The translations under genes were made by a program, and so were the position numbers. A DNA stretch of 64,000 nucleotides from Acanthopleura granulata (Eukaryota > Mollusca > Polyplacophora > Chitonida > Chitonidae), in assembly GCA_016165875.1 (NCBI GenBank), contig JABBOT010000003.1, positions 31,167,663 through 31,231,662 on the forward strand, in the 5' to 3' direction. The notes beneath the pieces are model-generated. The model did not search any database. It saw only the letters and a program-made list of their open reading frames with translations, and was not told the DNA's origin. This document shows positions 48,791 to 60,154 of this stretch, piece by piece (positions within the stretch are counted from its first letter, which is position 1; each line of letters begins with the position of its first letter).

Positions 48791-50020
48791 ACGAGGTAAT
48801 GTGTGCCTATCTTTGGACCACTGGCGCCTAGGAGAGCCTTCCCCATCAGGGATATATTCAAATGAGCCTTTCCCAAGGATTCATTTTGATTTACTGCGGT
48901 CAAAGAACAACATTGCGTCTAAAACAACCCAGCTGGTGCCGCCAAGGAACAAATCCCTGGAAAAGGCCATCTAAAGCTCTGCCATTTCAGCACCGCGCTA
49001 GTCTATCGACTATTCAGACACGACAATATTCTACGGCTATTAGCCTATCGATTCTTCTTCGATTTACACCGAGCGGATAAAATGTTTCCGATTAACACAT
49101 GATTTCTCATGGAAATGTACGGGGCTTACTTATCTGCCTGAGTGACATCAATCACCCGAAGGGGAACAGGAATAGTCTGGTGATGACGGATTGCAGTTCA
49201 TTGTACAGACGGCCCATGTCCTTTTATTGCTACCAAGGACAATATTTCTTACCTTGTTCGCTACCGTTAAAGGATTGACCCTTCAAATCTGTCTGTACGA
49301 CCCCTTATCGTCTCTCGAACACTGTCTGCCTTGTAGGCCTATTGTCTAACTAACCGACTATTGTGTATTAGTCATCGTTTACAGGCTTGGTCCGAGTTCA
49401 TAACACTCTGCAAGTCCGATGTCGGTTCTTTGTCAAAGACAATAGCCTGACTGTTGCGATATGGAACCATTCTTAGACTCATAGCTGAAGTAGACTGTGC
49501 ACTGGGAAAAGTTTATACATGTAGGATATTTTCAATAACTTTTTGTGATTACCTGACAGATCGGTTTAAATTGCCATGCTCGATACGAGTAATACTTGAA
49601 TACTGAGGCTCCAACAAGGCGTACAATGTTTCCTCTACGTCCTTACACGATAAGCTCTTTAAATGATACGTGCGGCGCTATTCCGGACATTTACGACTGT
49701 TGACATGTGTTCCTATTGCAAGCTTATTGTTTCAGCAAACGTTTCTTGTGCTTTGCAATCAATATCGATATCTCGATATGAACGTGTAATGCAATCGTTC
49801 TTTCCATTGTTGGTTCTGAAAAAATTTTTTGTAGAATCAAATTATAATCTTCATCGAGGCTAGTTTCTTTCTCCTCGGCTTGTTTGACAGAAACAGCATG
49901 TCAATCATCCAGTAGAATTTTAATTAGCTTATGACATTTATTTTTTAACCAACTTTGACTTGAATGTGACAAAAGCTTAAGACAGTTGACAAAAAATGCA
50001 AGTGTGGTTTCAATGAACAG
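48790..50020. other. No gene seen
   Basis: Frames of 66-72 codons on the plus strand, no motif. No repeat recognised. Confidence 0.5.
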
Positions 50021-50029
50021 CCGATTAAA

Positions 50030-50700
50030 AACCCTCAAGGCTGATTTTTTATGGGCAGAAATAGCTCAAAGGCTAAAGTTAAGAACAAACTTCTGTTTAC
50101 GCCCGCCGTGAAACATGTACAAAGGGTAATGTAAAAGGCAAAGAAAAAGGTAACTTTACAGGTCCCCCAAAATAAATGGCAATGAGTATTAAAGTTTAGA
50201 ACCTTCGAAGCAAGGCAAAATAAGGATAGTATTTGACGTACGTTATACAAGCTCTTATGAGTAAAGATAAGATGTAACGCCAAGATGTAGTTGACATCGT
50301 TATTGAAAAAAGTTCTGCAAAGGAAAAACGAGAGCTCCTTACAGCTCCTTGCTCGACAGATTAAGTCGCACTATGAAGGATTTTTTGCTATTAACTAATT
50401 TCTGGTGTGTCATTAAGGGCCATTTTCTACAAAAAATAAAGATCCGGTTTCAGTTATATCCATGCACATGATGGATTAGTTTTCCATGTTTTGTGAAGTT
50501 TCATAGTGATCCAAAACGATAATGTAACATGTTCCTATTTGCGAAAGGGCTGAAAGGGTGTAATGCATGACACCGAGACAAAACTCGGCAACATGTACAT
50601 AAAGTCACACAAAAAGAGGGTCCAACTGCGACCTTGACTAAAATGACAAGAAAACAGAGCGCCATATAATGGGACGGCTGCAGCTTTTCCAACAACTCTT
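50030..50700. repeat. Two loosely similar segments (possible diverged duplication)
   Basis: 50055-50175 and 50535-50645 share the order AAAGGCTAAAG / AAAGGGCTGAAAGG, AACATGTACAAAG / AACATGTACATAAAG and AAAAGGTAACTTTACAGG / AAGAGGGTCCAACTGCG. On the minus strand both give frames containing TLCTC. The similarity is modest and could be an old dispersed repeat. Confidence 0.4.
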
Positions 50701-50842
50701 TTCAAAAAAAACCACTTTCATCATTCGAAAAAGATATCAATCAATCAAGTACACACTCAGGAACAAGTAAGGCATAAGAAAACATATTTCGAGAGATACA
50801 ATTTAATGGAAAAAAATGAATCAGTGAAAAAAACAAAACGGC

Positions 50843-50867
50843 GGGGTGGGGGTCAGGGAGATGCGGG
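50843..50867 (+). other. G-quadruplex-forming motif
   Basis: G runs of 4, 5, 3 and 3 with loops of 1, 3 and 6, in an otherwise A-rich region. Confidence 0.7.
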
Positions 50868-52010
50868 ATAAATTGATTAGAGATGCAGGGAATTTTTCTC
50901 GCGATGGCAACATTTTTCCTTCTCCACAGTTATACAACAATGCTTTAGGTTTACTTGTCACTCGGTGATAAGAGATGCACAAAACATCTGATGATAGAGC
51001 ACAAAACGAGGGTAAACTGATCGAGACATCTTGGACGAAGGCATCCAGTGAAGTCTTCATTGTTCGTATAACTCCCATTTGATTGACCCACTGAATTGAT
51101 GAACTTAACTTTGATTACCCCTTAAACAATTGCCCAAAGCGATCTGCAGAAGTTCTTGTACTTCACGTTTTGAATCCATTTTCTTTCAATAAGCCATTAG
51201 TGTAACTTAGAATTGTCTCTAAATTTGAAAGGCCCACATAAGAGTTGTTTTGAGTCTTTAATGAATTAAATCCACTCTGTTGCTGCTTGAGGGACATTTA
51301 AGATGAATGAGCTACCTGTGATGTGACAATTATGTTTCTTTCCATCTAGAATGCCTCCCCATTATGGTAATGCTGAGGCAATGTAAATTCTCATGTTGAT
51401 TGATTGACAACAACATACGAGCTTATTGCTTGACTAATTGAGTCTTTTGATTTGATTGATTCATCAGTTATTCCTCAGACTTTCAGGCATCTATTAAAAG
51501 AGGCTCTAAAAGCCAAATGATTAAATTTCTTTAAACTACTTGAGGTTTGGTTTGATTATTCTAATTATATTACACATATTCAGTCCGTTTCACAGAGATG
51601 CCTTTAGCTCTCAACAAAGAACTAAAACTAACCCTGTGCTCCATATTGCCAAGCGGGATTATCACCTTAAGGGTAAACGATTCCCAATTCACAGCCTCAT
51701 CTCAGCGCTAGGTTCTTGGTACTGGATCATTTACGACGTTGCCGAAAATTTAATTTAAAAAGATTTAATGGGACCATTAATCTGAGAGGACAAATGATAG
51801 ACAAATGGCTTGTTCAGCTCTCAGACTGCGATTGGCGTTACACAAGATCAAAGAAAGAAACACGACGACGCTTGTATAAATTAAATGCATATAATTGAAC
51901 AAAATAAAGATAAAGTACAACCTACAATATTATACAAGAACGATAATATGATAACAAAATATGTATTTTCTTAAGGATTACCGCTCAAATCCGAATGGAA
52001 TATGAAGCTT

Positions 52011-52418
52011 TCAAAGGAGAGCCATTCCACGTAAATATAGAGCCCACAGTTCATGTGAACTCTTCAATCGAAGGATGACACTGTCCTCCAAGTGTTGTGG
52101 GTATACGGCACGCCAATGATGGTTTATATCCCACGGCCCGTCTAGGTTCACTTCCCAGGGCGGACTGGTAGCTGATAGCGTCCATAATGCCGAGTTGGCG
52201 ATGTGTGTTTCAATCCTCGGAGTTGAAGTCACTCCCAGTGTAAAATTGGGATCAAAAAGTACGTAATTGCACAAAGGGACAACGAGCGACACAAACTCCG
52301 AAAACGCCTCAGCGAAATGAAACACAATCTCACAAAGTGCTATGTACAGAAAATTGGAGTATAAAATGACGAATGTCGAATGGCGTGAAAGCTCAGCTCC
52401 AATAAATCCCGAAATCCT
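52011..52418 (-). other. Minus-strand open frame, 135 codons, status unknown
   Basis: The minus strand is open from just after a TAG at 52421-52419 to a TGA at 52011. The segment reads ...FDPNFTLGVTSTPRIE..., ...SPPWEVNLDGPWDINHHW... and ends ...LYLRGMALL. Local GC is higher than the surroundings. No ATG opens the frame, but an AG lies immediately at its upstream end (AAATAG), so it could be a terminal exon. A 10-bp inverted repeat (52420-52445) marks the same edge. I recognise no family, and one or two frames this long are expected by chance in 64 kb of this composition. Confidence 0.2.
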
Positions 52419-52424
52419 CTATTT

Positions 52425-53545
52425 ACTTATTTACGTAAGTAAATATGACTGCGCAACCTCGTAGCTTACATTGATAGACTAACGTAAAGAAAATTCTGCA
52501 TAGTTTGATCGTAAACATGTGTACATCCAGAATGTACGCTCTATGTTAAAAGACACGAATCACATAAACACCAAAGCCTCGAGAACACGCGACTGAATTA
52601 GAGAGCAGGCAATAACGTACACAGTGGTCAAATCTAGGTCAGACCCTGACCCGGTTAGCGCAAAAAACAAATAAAAAAAATATAATACAATATTTTAAAA
52701 ACGGGGTTCGTAACAAAGGCGTGTTTTAAATTTTGACCTATGTCAGAAAGGTCTTTGGTATATGTAGAAACTTCCACAGATTTTTATGCACAGCGACGGG
52801 TGAACAATTTGCTTCTTCGTTATACAACAAGTGGAACAGTTTCGCTGGAGACGAAGGGAACCTTGCGCAAGAGATAAGCATGCAGGTAGTAAATGACAGC
52901 ACTACAGAGTCACAATCCTAAACTACTTCACACGTCAGCTGAGCTGAAGCTCAATCTTGAAGGCATAGGCTACAGTTACCATTACCTGGTTAGTAACGGA
53001 GCTGAAAGGGACTAATTTGCCTGAGAATAACAGCCAGTACATTTACATCATCGTTAGCTCAATCCCAGCCTCGATAAGGAAATCTTCGCGACCCCTTTGC
53101 GCCCTTCACAGATGAGTAGAACGGGTCATATGAAATTTGAATAGCTAAGAATAGCTGATACATGCAACTGGAAACAGTGAGATATTCTCGCACATCCAGT
53201 CCTGTGAACAATTCCATGATTACATGAACTTAATGGATTTTCCTAACAGATTACTTAATTTGCCCAACATGTCACTTAGCTCAGCTGTTCTTCTTAACAC
53301 TGAAGTAATTGATACAGCTGATAACTGAAATGTTCTTTTTGTTTAAAGAAGCATTCGCCATTCGTAGAAACCATTCTGTGTTTAACAATTGTGTAAAAGC
53401 CTCAAAAGAGCTTCATTTGTATCGCTAATTAGGCCCATTCTACCCTGTTTTCCTATGTTGTGCGTACTTTACATTTTTTTTATTATCTCTTTTAGTAACA
53501 GTATTATCACTATGCTTCTGTACTGACATATGTAAATTATCCTCT
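52425..53545. other. No gene seen
   Basis: Only a 62-codon plus-strand frame without motif. No repeat recognised. Confidence 0.5.
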
Positions 53546-53549
53546 TTCA

Positions 53550-53885
53550 CATCCAGTGCTATCTCTGATCACTCTGATCCTTATTTCACACTTATCATAA
53601 ATCCAACAACCGTTTGTTCCAAATAGTGTCAAATGCCTGCCGTTGTAATTAAACAATGTGTGTACATTGCTGTTTTCTCTGTGTAACTGTTAGATATCGC
53701 TTTAATCCATATTTCACACCTGTCACTAAAATAATAACAGTTTGTTTTGATAGGCTTAAATGTCTGGTGCTGTCATCACTATGTGTGAATTCTGCTGTTT
53801 TCTCTGAATGGCCGTTAGATATCGTTCTAATCCCTATTTCACACATATCACTGAAACAATAGCAGTTTGTTTGTATTAGGGTGAA
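53550..53885 (+). repeat. Tandem repeat, 123-130-bp unit, nearly 3 copies
   Basis: ATTTCACAC with its context (AATCC.TATTTCACAC..ATCA) recurs at 53583, 53713 and 53836. TGCTGTTTTCTCTG, TGTTAGATATCG / CGTTAGATATCG and CAGTTTGTTT recur with it. Units 2 and 3 are about 80 per cent alike; unit 1 is more diverged. It gives opposite-strand frames of 65 and 68 codons that are not genes. Confidence 0.85.
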
Positions 53886-53889
53886 ATAA

Positions 53890-56800
53890 AATAAACATCT
53901 GTTTATTGATGTTTGCCTGAATGACCGTGATTAATCAATGTTTAATTTGCATTGGTTGAATCATTGGATCAATCATCGGAGTGTATTTCATGATGAAGAT
54001 GAGAAGTAAAACTTTGTCGAAATATCGAGAACGTCAACCATGCGTTACATTTCTTTATTCGGAGTTTCTATGCTTTTGCACTTTGCTAAGCTAGTTGGTG
54101 GATCAACAAGATTTTAGACGTCTAATAAAATGCATGTAACATAATTGTATTTTTTAAGCTAAGTCTGCTTTAGCCATGGTGACATATCAAACGGTGGTGA
54201 CTGGTCTGGTTTTGCTATCTATGCTGTGATCTTTTATATCTAAATCGTTCTGCAGCTCCAGCGTATTTGAGCCTGTTGGTGAGCAATCTTTGATGCAAAT
54301 CTGGATTAACAGCATATTCAACACCTCAGCTGTCTACTGCTGACAGCTCTCCGATGGAATCTCGTCCCTTCATTCGGAGTTCACTTCCCTGTTTATCTAC
54401 ATGTATCCTGTAGTCTATAAGAAATACAGAAGCGACGGGCATTGATGGTCAGAAAGTCTCCACAAAATGGCTTTCACCCAGCTGTCCAAAAATTGTAGAA
54501 AACGAAAGAGGAGAAGTAACACTTAGATAGATTTACAACACGGAACCCAGGAAGTGATCATGACAGTCTGTTTTCGCAACATATGAACCCGCACCGATCT
54601 GTGCACTCAACACACAAAATCTTCTATTGTCTCGAAAAGGTCTGCTCATAAGTACATGTATATAGGCCTAAACGCGGCAGAAAAACTTAATGTAGTAGAC
54701 TCTAGTCACAGCTATCCAGGACCGGGGCGAGAAATTACAGCATTTCTCCAGGTCCACTGTTTTCGGGACCTTGGTGCCAATAAGCCATCCACAGTGCTGC
54801 TGAAGCCTTCAGGCGATCTTACATAATGTGTTTAGAACTAATTTGCCTTCCACAAATGTGGCCCAATGAGACGAAGACGTGGGAAAGTTGGCCAATGACC
54901 TGCCAAAGGCAAGCGGTTTATTCCAAGAATCTCGGCTCCCTCATTCCACGATACTGACCACACGGTCAAATCAGTAAATCAATCAGTCATGCTTTACTAC
55001 CCTATACTATGCTTACGATCTGTAATGGTGTACGAATGCCGGTTTCTAATTTTTTTTGACCACGTAAGGGAGTCAGGTTGAACATCAAAAGGGAATTTAC
55101 GAGCAGGGATTTAATTTAATATGCGATGTATGGAATTACTTGTCGTAAAAAACGGAACGCATGTCTGCACCTTTCGCACAAATACTTTACTTTGTTTCCG
55201 TGCTGAAGAAAACTTGGTAGTTGCTGAAGCGCTCATTCAGGCGATTACATGTTCTTCTGGTGAATATGTATGAAGAAGGTACACATATCTGCGAATGGAA
55301 AAAAAATTAAACCAAAATCCATCTGCCATCCAAACCTTTATGCAATAGTTTTTGTCTGAATATATTTCATCAGTTATCAAAAGCCGAAGACAATAGGAAA
55401 GGTAATATATTCACATCGGAAGCTTATGATTTGTAATTAAGGAAGGTCGCCTGCACATGACTTGTGACTGTGTAAATCTATGTAACACTGTTCGACTAAG
55501 TGACCTTATCTTAGATAATCAGAAGTCATGGTGGTAAACTTAAAGTAGAGAACATCAAATACATACGGTTTTACTAAAATATTACTCCAACAGTTCATGA
55601 CTCTGTATCCTGTGTATTTATCTAACATATTTTCATTTTACAGATGCGTGGTTGGGTGATAATCTGTTGATTAAAAAATTCCACCATAATTAATGGCCAG
55701 ACTTTGAAGGTCACACGTTGAATTACTTTCATCGAACGTAAGAAAACCTCTGAAGTTCCCGTCCTGCTCATTTAACTAAAACATCTATCCAAGACGATCT
55801 CTTCGAATAATCTACATAAATAACCCTCGCAACCACGGCATTTTTTGTGACTGAGAATTAGAGCTGACTTCGACGATCTTTTTCTTGGAAGGTAATTAAG
55901 CTCTCAGAGATCATGAATATTTATTAATATGTTGTCTGGATTATTTAGCTCTTGTTATAAACACGTTTTTTTTTCATAAATCAGTTGCTATCATGTCGGC
56001 AATTTTACCAAACGAGTTTTGAGTTTACCAAAAACTTTAAGCCATCGTCGAACTATAAAGTAAGGAGTCCTGTCTGCACGTTTGGCGGACCTCACACATT
56101 ACTGGCGACCCAACTGTTCTCTTCTAATGCAAAGGAGTACTACTTTTGACTTACCATTTATTCAACAAATTGTACTGTGAACAATAGACCGTACAGCTTT
56201 TGTCCGAATTACTTTCGGAATTACGTCTTAAATGTTTAGGTAATATACCCAATCATCTGAAGAAAATAAGTGCGTCGTATTTTTTTTTTTTCTTGAAGTA
56301 AGAAAAAGCAATGATAACATTGCCAAAACACTTCTTATAAATAACAACTCAACATTACGTGCGTGCCCGGTACAATCTTTACGCAGACGTCCCCGTTGTA
56401 TCTGATTAGCAGTTACATTATCGTACGCTTGGGAGATAAACTTCACAATTTAAACGCAAAGGCCATATGGCTGAAACCGGACAGCATGGCGTCTGTAACT
56501 GTATCAGACAACCCCAAGCTTTTCAACACAGCGCGCTGTCAAAATTAATTGATTAGAAATAACAGCATGTTGTAAACGACACTGTTAGTTGTCATGGATA
56601 CCGATCTCAGCAAACAGCATTTTTACCGTTTTTATTTTTTTTTCTTTCTTCTTCTCGAATTAGGTACCTGCTAGCTGTGTTGGAAAGCCGTTAGACTGAG
56701 GGCTGCGGAATGTAGCTTATTGCCGCTTCACTTTATCCGACACAATAACCATATGTGGAGGCGCAAAAAAACCACGACTAGGTTACACATGGGTTGATGC

Positions 56801-57205
56801 TAGACCCAACACGTTAGACATTGGCAGTCTTGGAGCTGAAAAGCTGTAGGCACTAAGTATAATGGATAAAATCAGCGTCAGTATATCTGTATCTGGATGG
56901 CGCGTCATGTAAGATATCTTCGGAATAGCGTTTGAGTCAGGCAACATTATAAATATTTAGCCACTGACTGCATTCTAACACGACCAGAACTCGTCGTGAT
57001 AGGCCAGAAGTAATATTGATGTTAAACCAGAACGGATTATTTCTCTGTTTAAGGTTGTACATCGCTTTTGTTCCGGTCATATCAAGACGCTCTTGAGGCT
57101 GATAATGAACGCCGATAGGTATAATAGAGCCAAACTGGAACGTCACACCAAACACAAAAACTATGACGCCTCACTCAATCACGAGTAACAAGCAAGGAAG
57201 TACCG
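53890..57205. other. No supported gene; one SINE remnant
   Basis: Apart from a SINE remnant at 54.9 kb, only frames of 61-72 codons occur. A T run of 12 bases lies near 56280. Confidence 0.5.
54877..54984 (+). mobile_element. Degraded SINE family A remnant
   Basis: ACGTGGGAAAGTTGGCCAAT, GACCTGCC, CTCCCTCATTCCACGATAC and GTCAAATCAGTAAATCAATC keep the family order. The tail block GAAATATTCTTGAG is lost. Confidence 0.5.
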
Positions 57206-57209
57206 AGAC

Positions 57210-57364
57210 TGTCGATTTTTATTTATTTAACTGATTGGTGTTTCACGCAGTACTAAAGAATATTTGACTTGTACGACAGTGGCCAGCATTATGGTGGTAG
57301 GAAACCGGGCAGAGCTCGGGGGGAAATCCACGATCATCCGCAGGATGCTTTCAGTGCCGATTTT
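57210..57364 (-). mobile_element. SINE family A with probable 10-bp target-site duplication
   Basis: The element, 57220-57354, reads ATTTATTTAACTGATTGGTG, TTTCACGCAGTACTAAAG, GGCCAGCATTATGGTGG, GAAACCGGGCAGAGCTCGGG and CCACGATCATCCGCAGG. Flanks TGTCGATTTT (57210-57219) and TGCCGATTTT (57355-57364) are a likely target-site duplication with one mismatch. The head is missing. The 60- and 66-codon frames across it are by-products. Confidence 0.88.
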
Positions 57365-59600
57365 AAAGCTTCGTGTCTGATCTGTTTCGGGATTGTTAAC
57401 ACCGGGAACTCCGCGCACAAGACGCACTCGCTACCCTATTGGTCAGTGTAGTGTGGTCAAGCCAAACTAAGCAAACTAAGGGCTTAAAGTTCTACATATT
57501 TCAGATACAAATTTGACTCTTAACTAAGCAGTCCAAATAGTGAGCTCTAGTTTGAGCTCCTCGTGATATGGCTTTGTGAAAAAAAGCTGATGATTATGCC
57601 TCGTTTCTTGCCTAACACAGACTAGACGAAAATCAATCATGTGATCCAGTACAAATTGTATATAATGTGGCACTCTGCTTTCTTGATTGTGCATAAGATA
57701 TATGATATACTCAGGGTTGTACATGCATGGCATTTTATTTTTCATTTGACAAGAGCTATCTCCTCTGATTCAGTCGGTCGGCAGGTCGAGACGAAACCTT
57801 GAAGTCACGTATTATTCATAAGAACAAATACAATACCTGAAAAGCAGCCCTGTATCTGCAGGCAATGTAATTGCTGGAATAGTACGTTGATACACAGAAA
57901 CTAAAGAAATTTAACCCTACACATTAGGTATAGAGACAAGTTTGAAGTCACTGAGTAAACCTAGATTCCAAATTTGTTGGGGCAAATCCATTTAATTGCA
58001 ATAATATAGGGCATTTCTGCGTAGTGGAGGTGAAAAATCAGTCTAACTTGGAGCAGAGGCCGCAACTTCTTGATTAAGTTTTGTGTGGATAAATTTATAA
58101 AGAAAAGGAGAACCTTACATAAATCAGTAATGCTTTTGAGCTGTCCTTTTATTATTTCAAAGAAAGTCAAAAAAAAGTATTGAGATATCTGCAGTACATG
58201 TCTGTGATACAACCATAGACAGGACTGACATTACACAATGTGGGTAAATGTATAATGTTGTTGCAGTTTCACAATATAACTTTCGTTTAAATTTGCCGCA
58301 GTACAGGTTATATTTGCTTTCTTATCGTCTAAAAGCCGTTCGTTGATTTAACAGATATATCTGCGTCGGGAAGTTTCTTATAGAAATACCAGACATGGCT
58401 GTACTCGCGCCAACATTATGAATTACACCCAACACGGCTTTTTTTATTGAAGTAACTTTCCTGGTCTTAGATATCTTTCAAGAGTATTTTTTTAAGCTCT
58501 TAACAGGCTCAGGGAAATGTTTGGTCTAAGTATCCATGTAATAAATTACTTTGCCACGCTTCGGAATTGCCTTTCAGACGCAGTTGGAAGAAAAATATGG
58601 AAATATGCCATGGGGAAAGAACGAAAACAACACAGGGGGCGTTTTTTGGTTGATGGAATTTATCTGGGATAATGATCTCTCTACATAGATTCAAAGAGGG
58701 CGATTCCTCCGCGATTCGAACCCCCTGCGGCTAACGCGTCACTTAACCCACATCATTGGCGGTTTCAGTGGCTCGCGGTGTTATACTGCCTCTGGAATGG
58801 AAAATGGACCATAATGGGCAACGGAATAAATCGCGGAATCCCCGGCCACCAGCATTCGAGCCAGGCATCCGTCTGCCGATTATAAAGACTTTGATTGACA
58901 ACTTCGCCACGAAACCGGACCCTGAATACATTTATCCTAGCGGTGATCAAAGTATTTATCATCAGCGACCTACAGACTTTCCAACGACGGTTCGTATGTA
59001 TGTGTAGTTTGTCTGCGATACACCCGCCTCTTGCCTCGACCGCACGTGGTGATAATCTAAGAGAGATGATATCTCTTAACGTAGGGGAAAAGCGCGGGCA
59101 TAAATATTAGTCGGCATAAATATCTTTTAGGTGTCAAGTTTTGGGCTCCACGCGCGTTAACAATCCTGCAGGCAAACACATGAGTTCCATATCATAAACA
59201 CATGCGACCTTGGCTCATTCTGCAGAGCCCGACTATGCCACGGTTTGAAAGCTTTCTTTCATAGTTCACGATAGCAAGCAAGCCGGCATGTCAGTAATAC
59301 GGCGCTGACTTCAAACTGTAATATATAACGTATACGGTTTAATTGATATACAGGTATATGTTACTGATGGTCACGTTAGCACAGCAAATCGACGGGTTGC
59401 GGATCTTAAGACGTGTTTCACAGCATTCATATACAAACTCGTCAGTATGTATAACATGTTAGGGACGAGTGTGCTGTATGGTAAACCCAGCACAAGACAA
59501 CACATAAAATTGAAGTAGAAAACTTAACAACTTAGTAATCTTTCGGCACAAGCTATGTTTTATGTTCTTTGAGGGAATTATACTGCGCAATACAAAAGCT
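57365..59600. other. No supported gene; GC-richer patch 58.70-59.05 kb
   Basis: Between 58743 and 59007 one plus-strand frame (83 codons) and two minus-strand frames (62 and 65 codons) are open together, as expected from locally raised GC. None has a motif. On the minus strand near 58714 is GGGTTCGAATCG, resembling a B box, but no tRNA can be folded around it. Confidence 0.4.
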
Positions 59601-59614
59601 TTTACGATCATTAT

Positions 59615-59692
59615 GCTTTTTAAATCCTACCAAAATGCCGGCCGTCGTTGTGCAGAGAGAAACATGGATCAAATAAAAACAAATAAATAATA
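59615..59692 (+). mobile_element. SINE family A tail remnant
   Basis: CCTACCAAAATGCCGGCCGTCG, then after a diverged tail block GGATCAAATAAAAACAAATAAATAA. It is short and old. Confidence 0.6.
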
Positions 59693-59952
59693 TATATCTG
59701 AAAACGTCCTTAATGTTATACTTTATGTACAAAGCACGAAAACAAGCGCAAATGAGTAATTTCTTACTGTACCACATCCCCCCAAAAATTCGCATTTCTC
59801 TCAGGCCCGTCATTACGTGAACAGCCCTTGTTAAAAAAGAACTGAGATGATATCAAAGTCATGACTGACGGAACCGCCAAAAAGCATCACAGTCCATGTC
59901 GCAGTTTTGCATTAAAAAGTGTAATTATATAAATAACTTTAAAATGTGTAGG

Positions 59953-60132
59953 TCAGTCACAGTTTCGAGAGTAGTGGAGATCCATTTTAAGCACACATCC
60001 ATCTTCATTTTCTCGCACGACATTCAACACGTCGTCCGGGAAACTGTTTGGTTCTGAACCGATGGATCCATTAACGGTATCTCTCCATATCGTATTTACC
60101 TGTTCTATATTTACCCAGGTCTGTATCCGGTA
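59953..60132 (-). other. Possible terminal exon, status unknown
   Basis: The minus strand has ...TGTATAACATCAG at the expected place for a splice acceptor (just above 60153), then an open frame read as ...TWVNIEQVNTIWRDTVNG..., ...SEPNSFPDDVLNVVRENE..., ...MDLHYSRNCD and TGA at 59953. Composition and codon choice look protein-like, with no low-complexity bias. It is only about 60 codons, has no ATG at the start, no upstream exon was found and no family is recognised. Confidence 0.2.
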
Positions 60133-60154
60133 TTTAAACCGGGAACCATTCAAC

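Noticed and set aside
53649..53862. Opposite-strand 65- and 68-codon frames
   Set aside because: Both come from the 123-130-bp tandem repeat.
58700..58763. Possible tRNA on the minus strand (GGGTTCGAATCG B-box-like motif)
   Set aside because: The T-stem does not pair, the A-box-like sequence is too close (about 17 bases), and no acceptor stem can be formed.
58743..59007. Open frames on both strands at once
   Set aside because: Raised local GC removes stops in several frames together; no frame has a motif or splice context.
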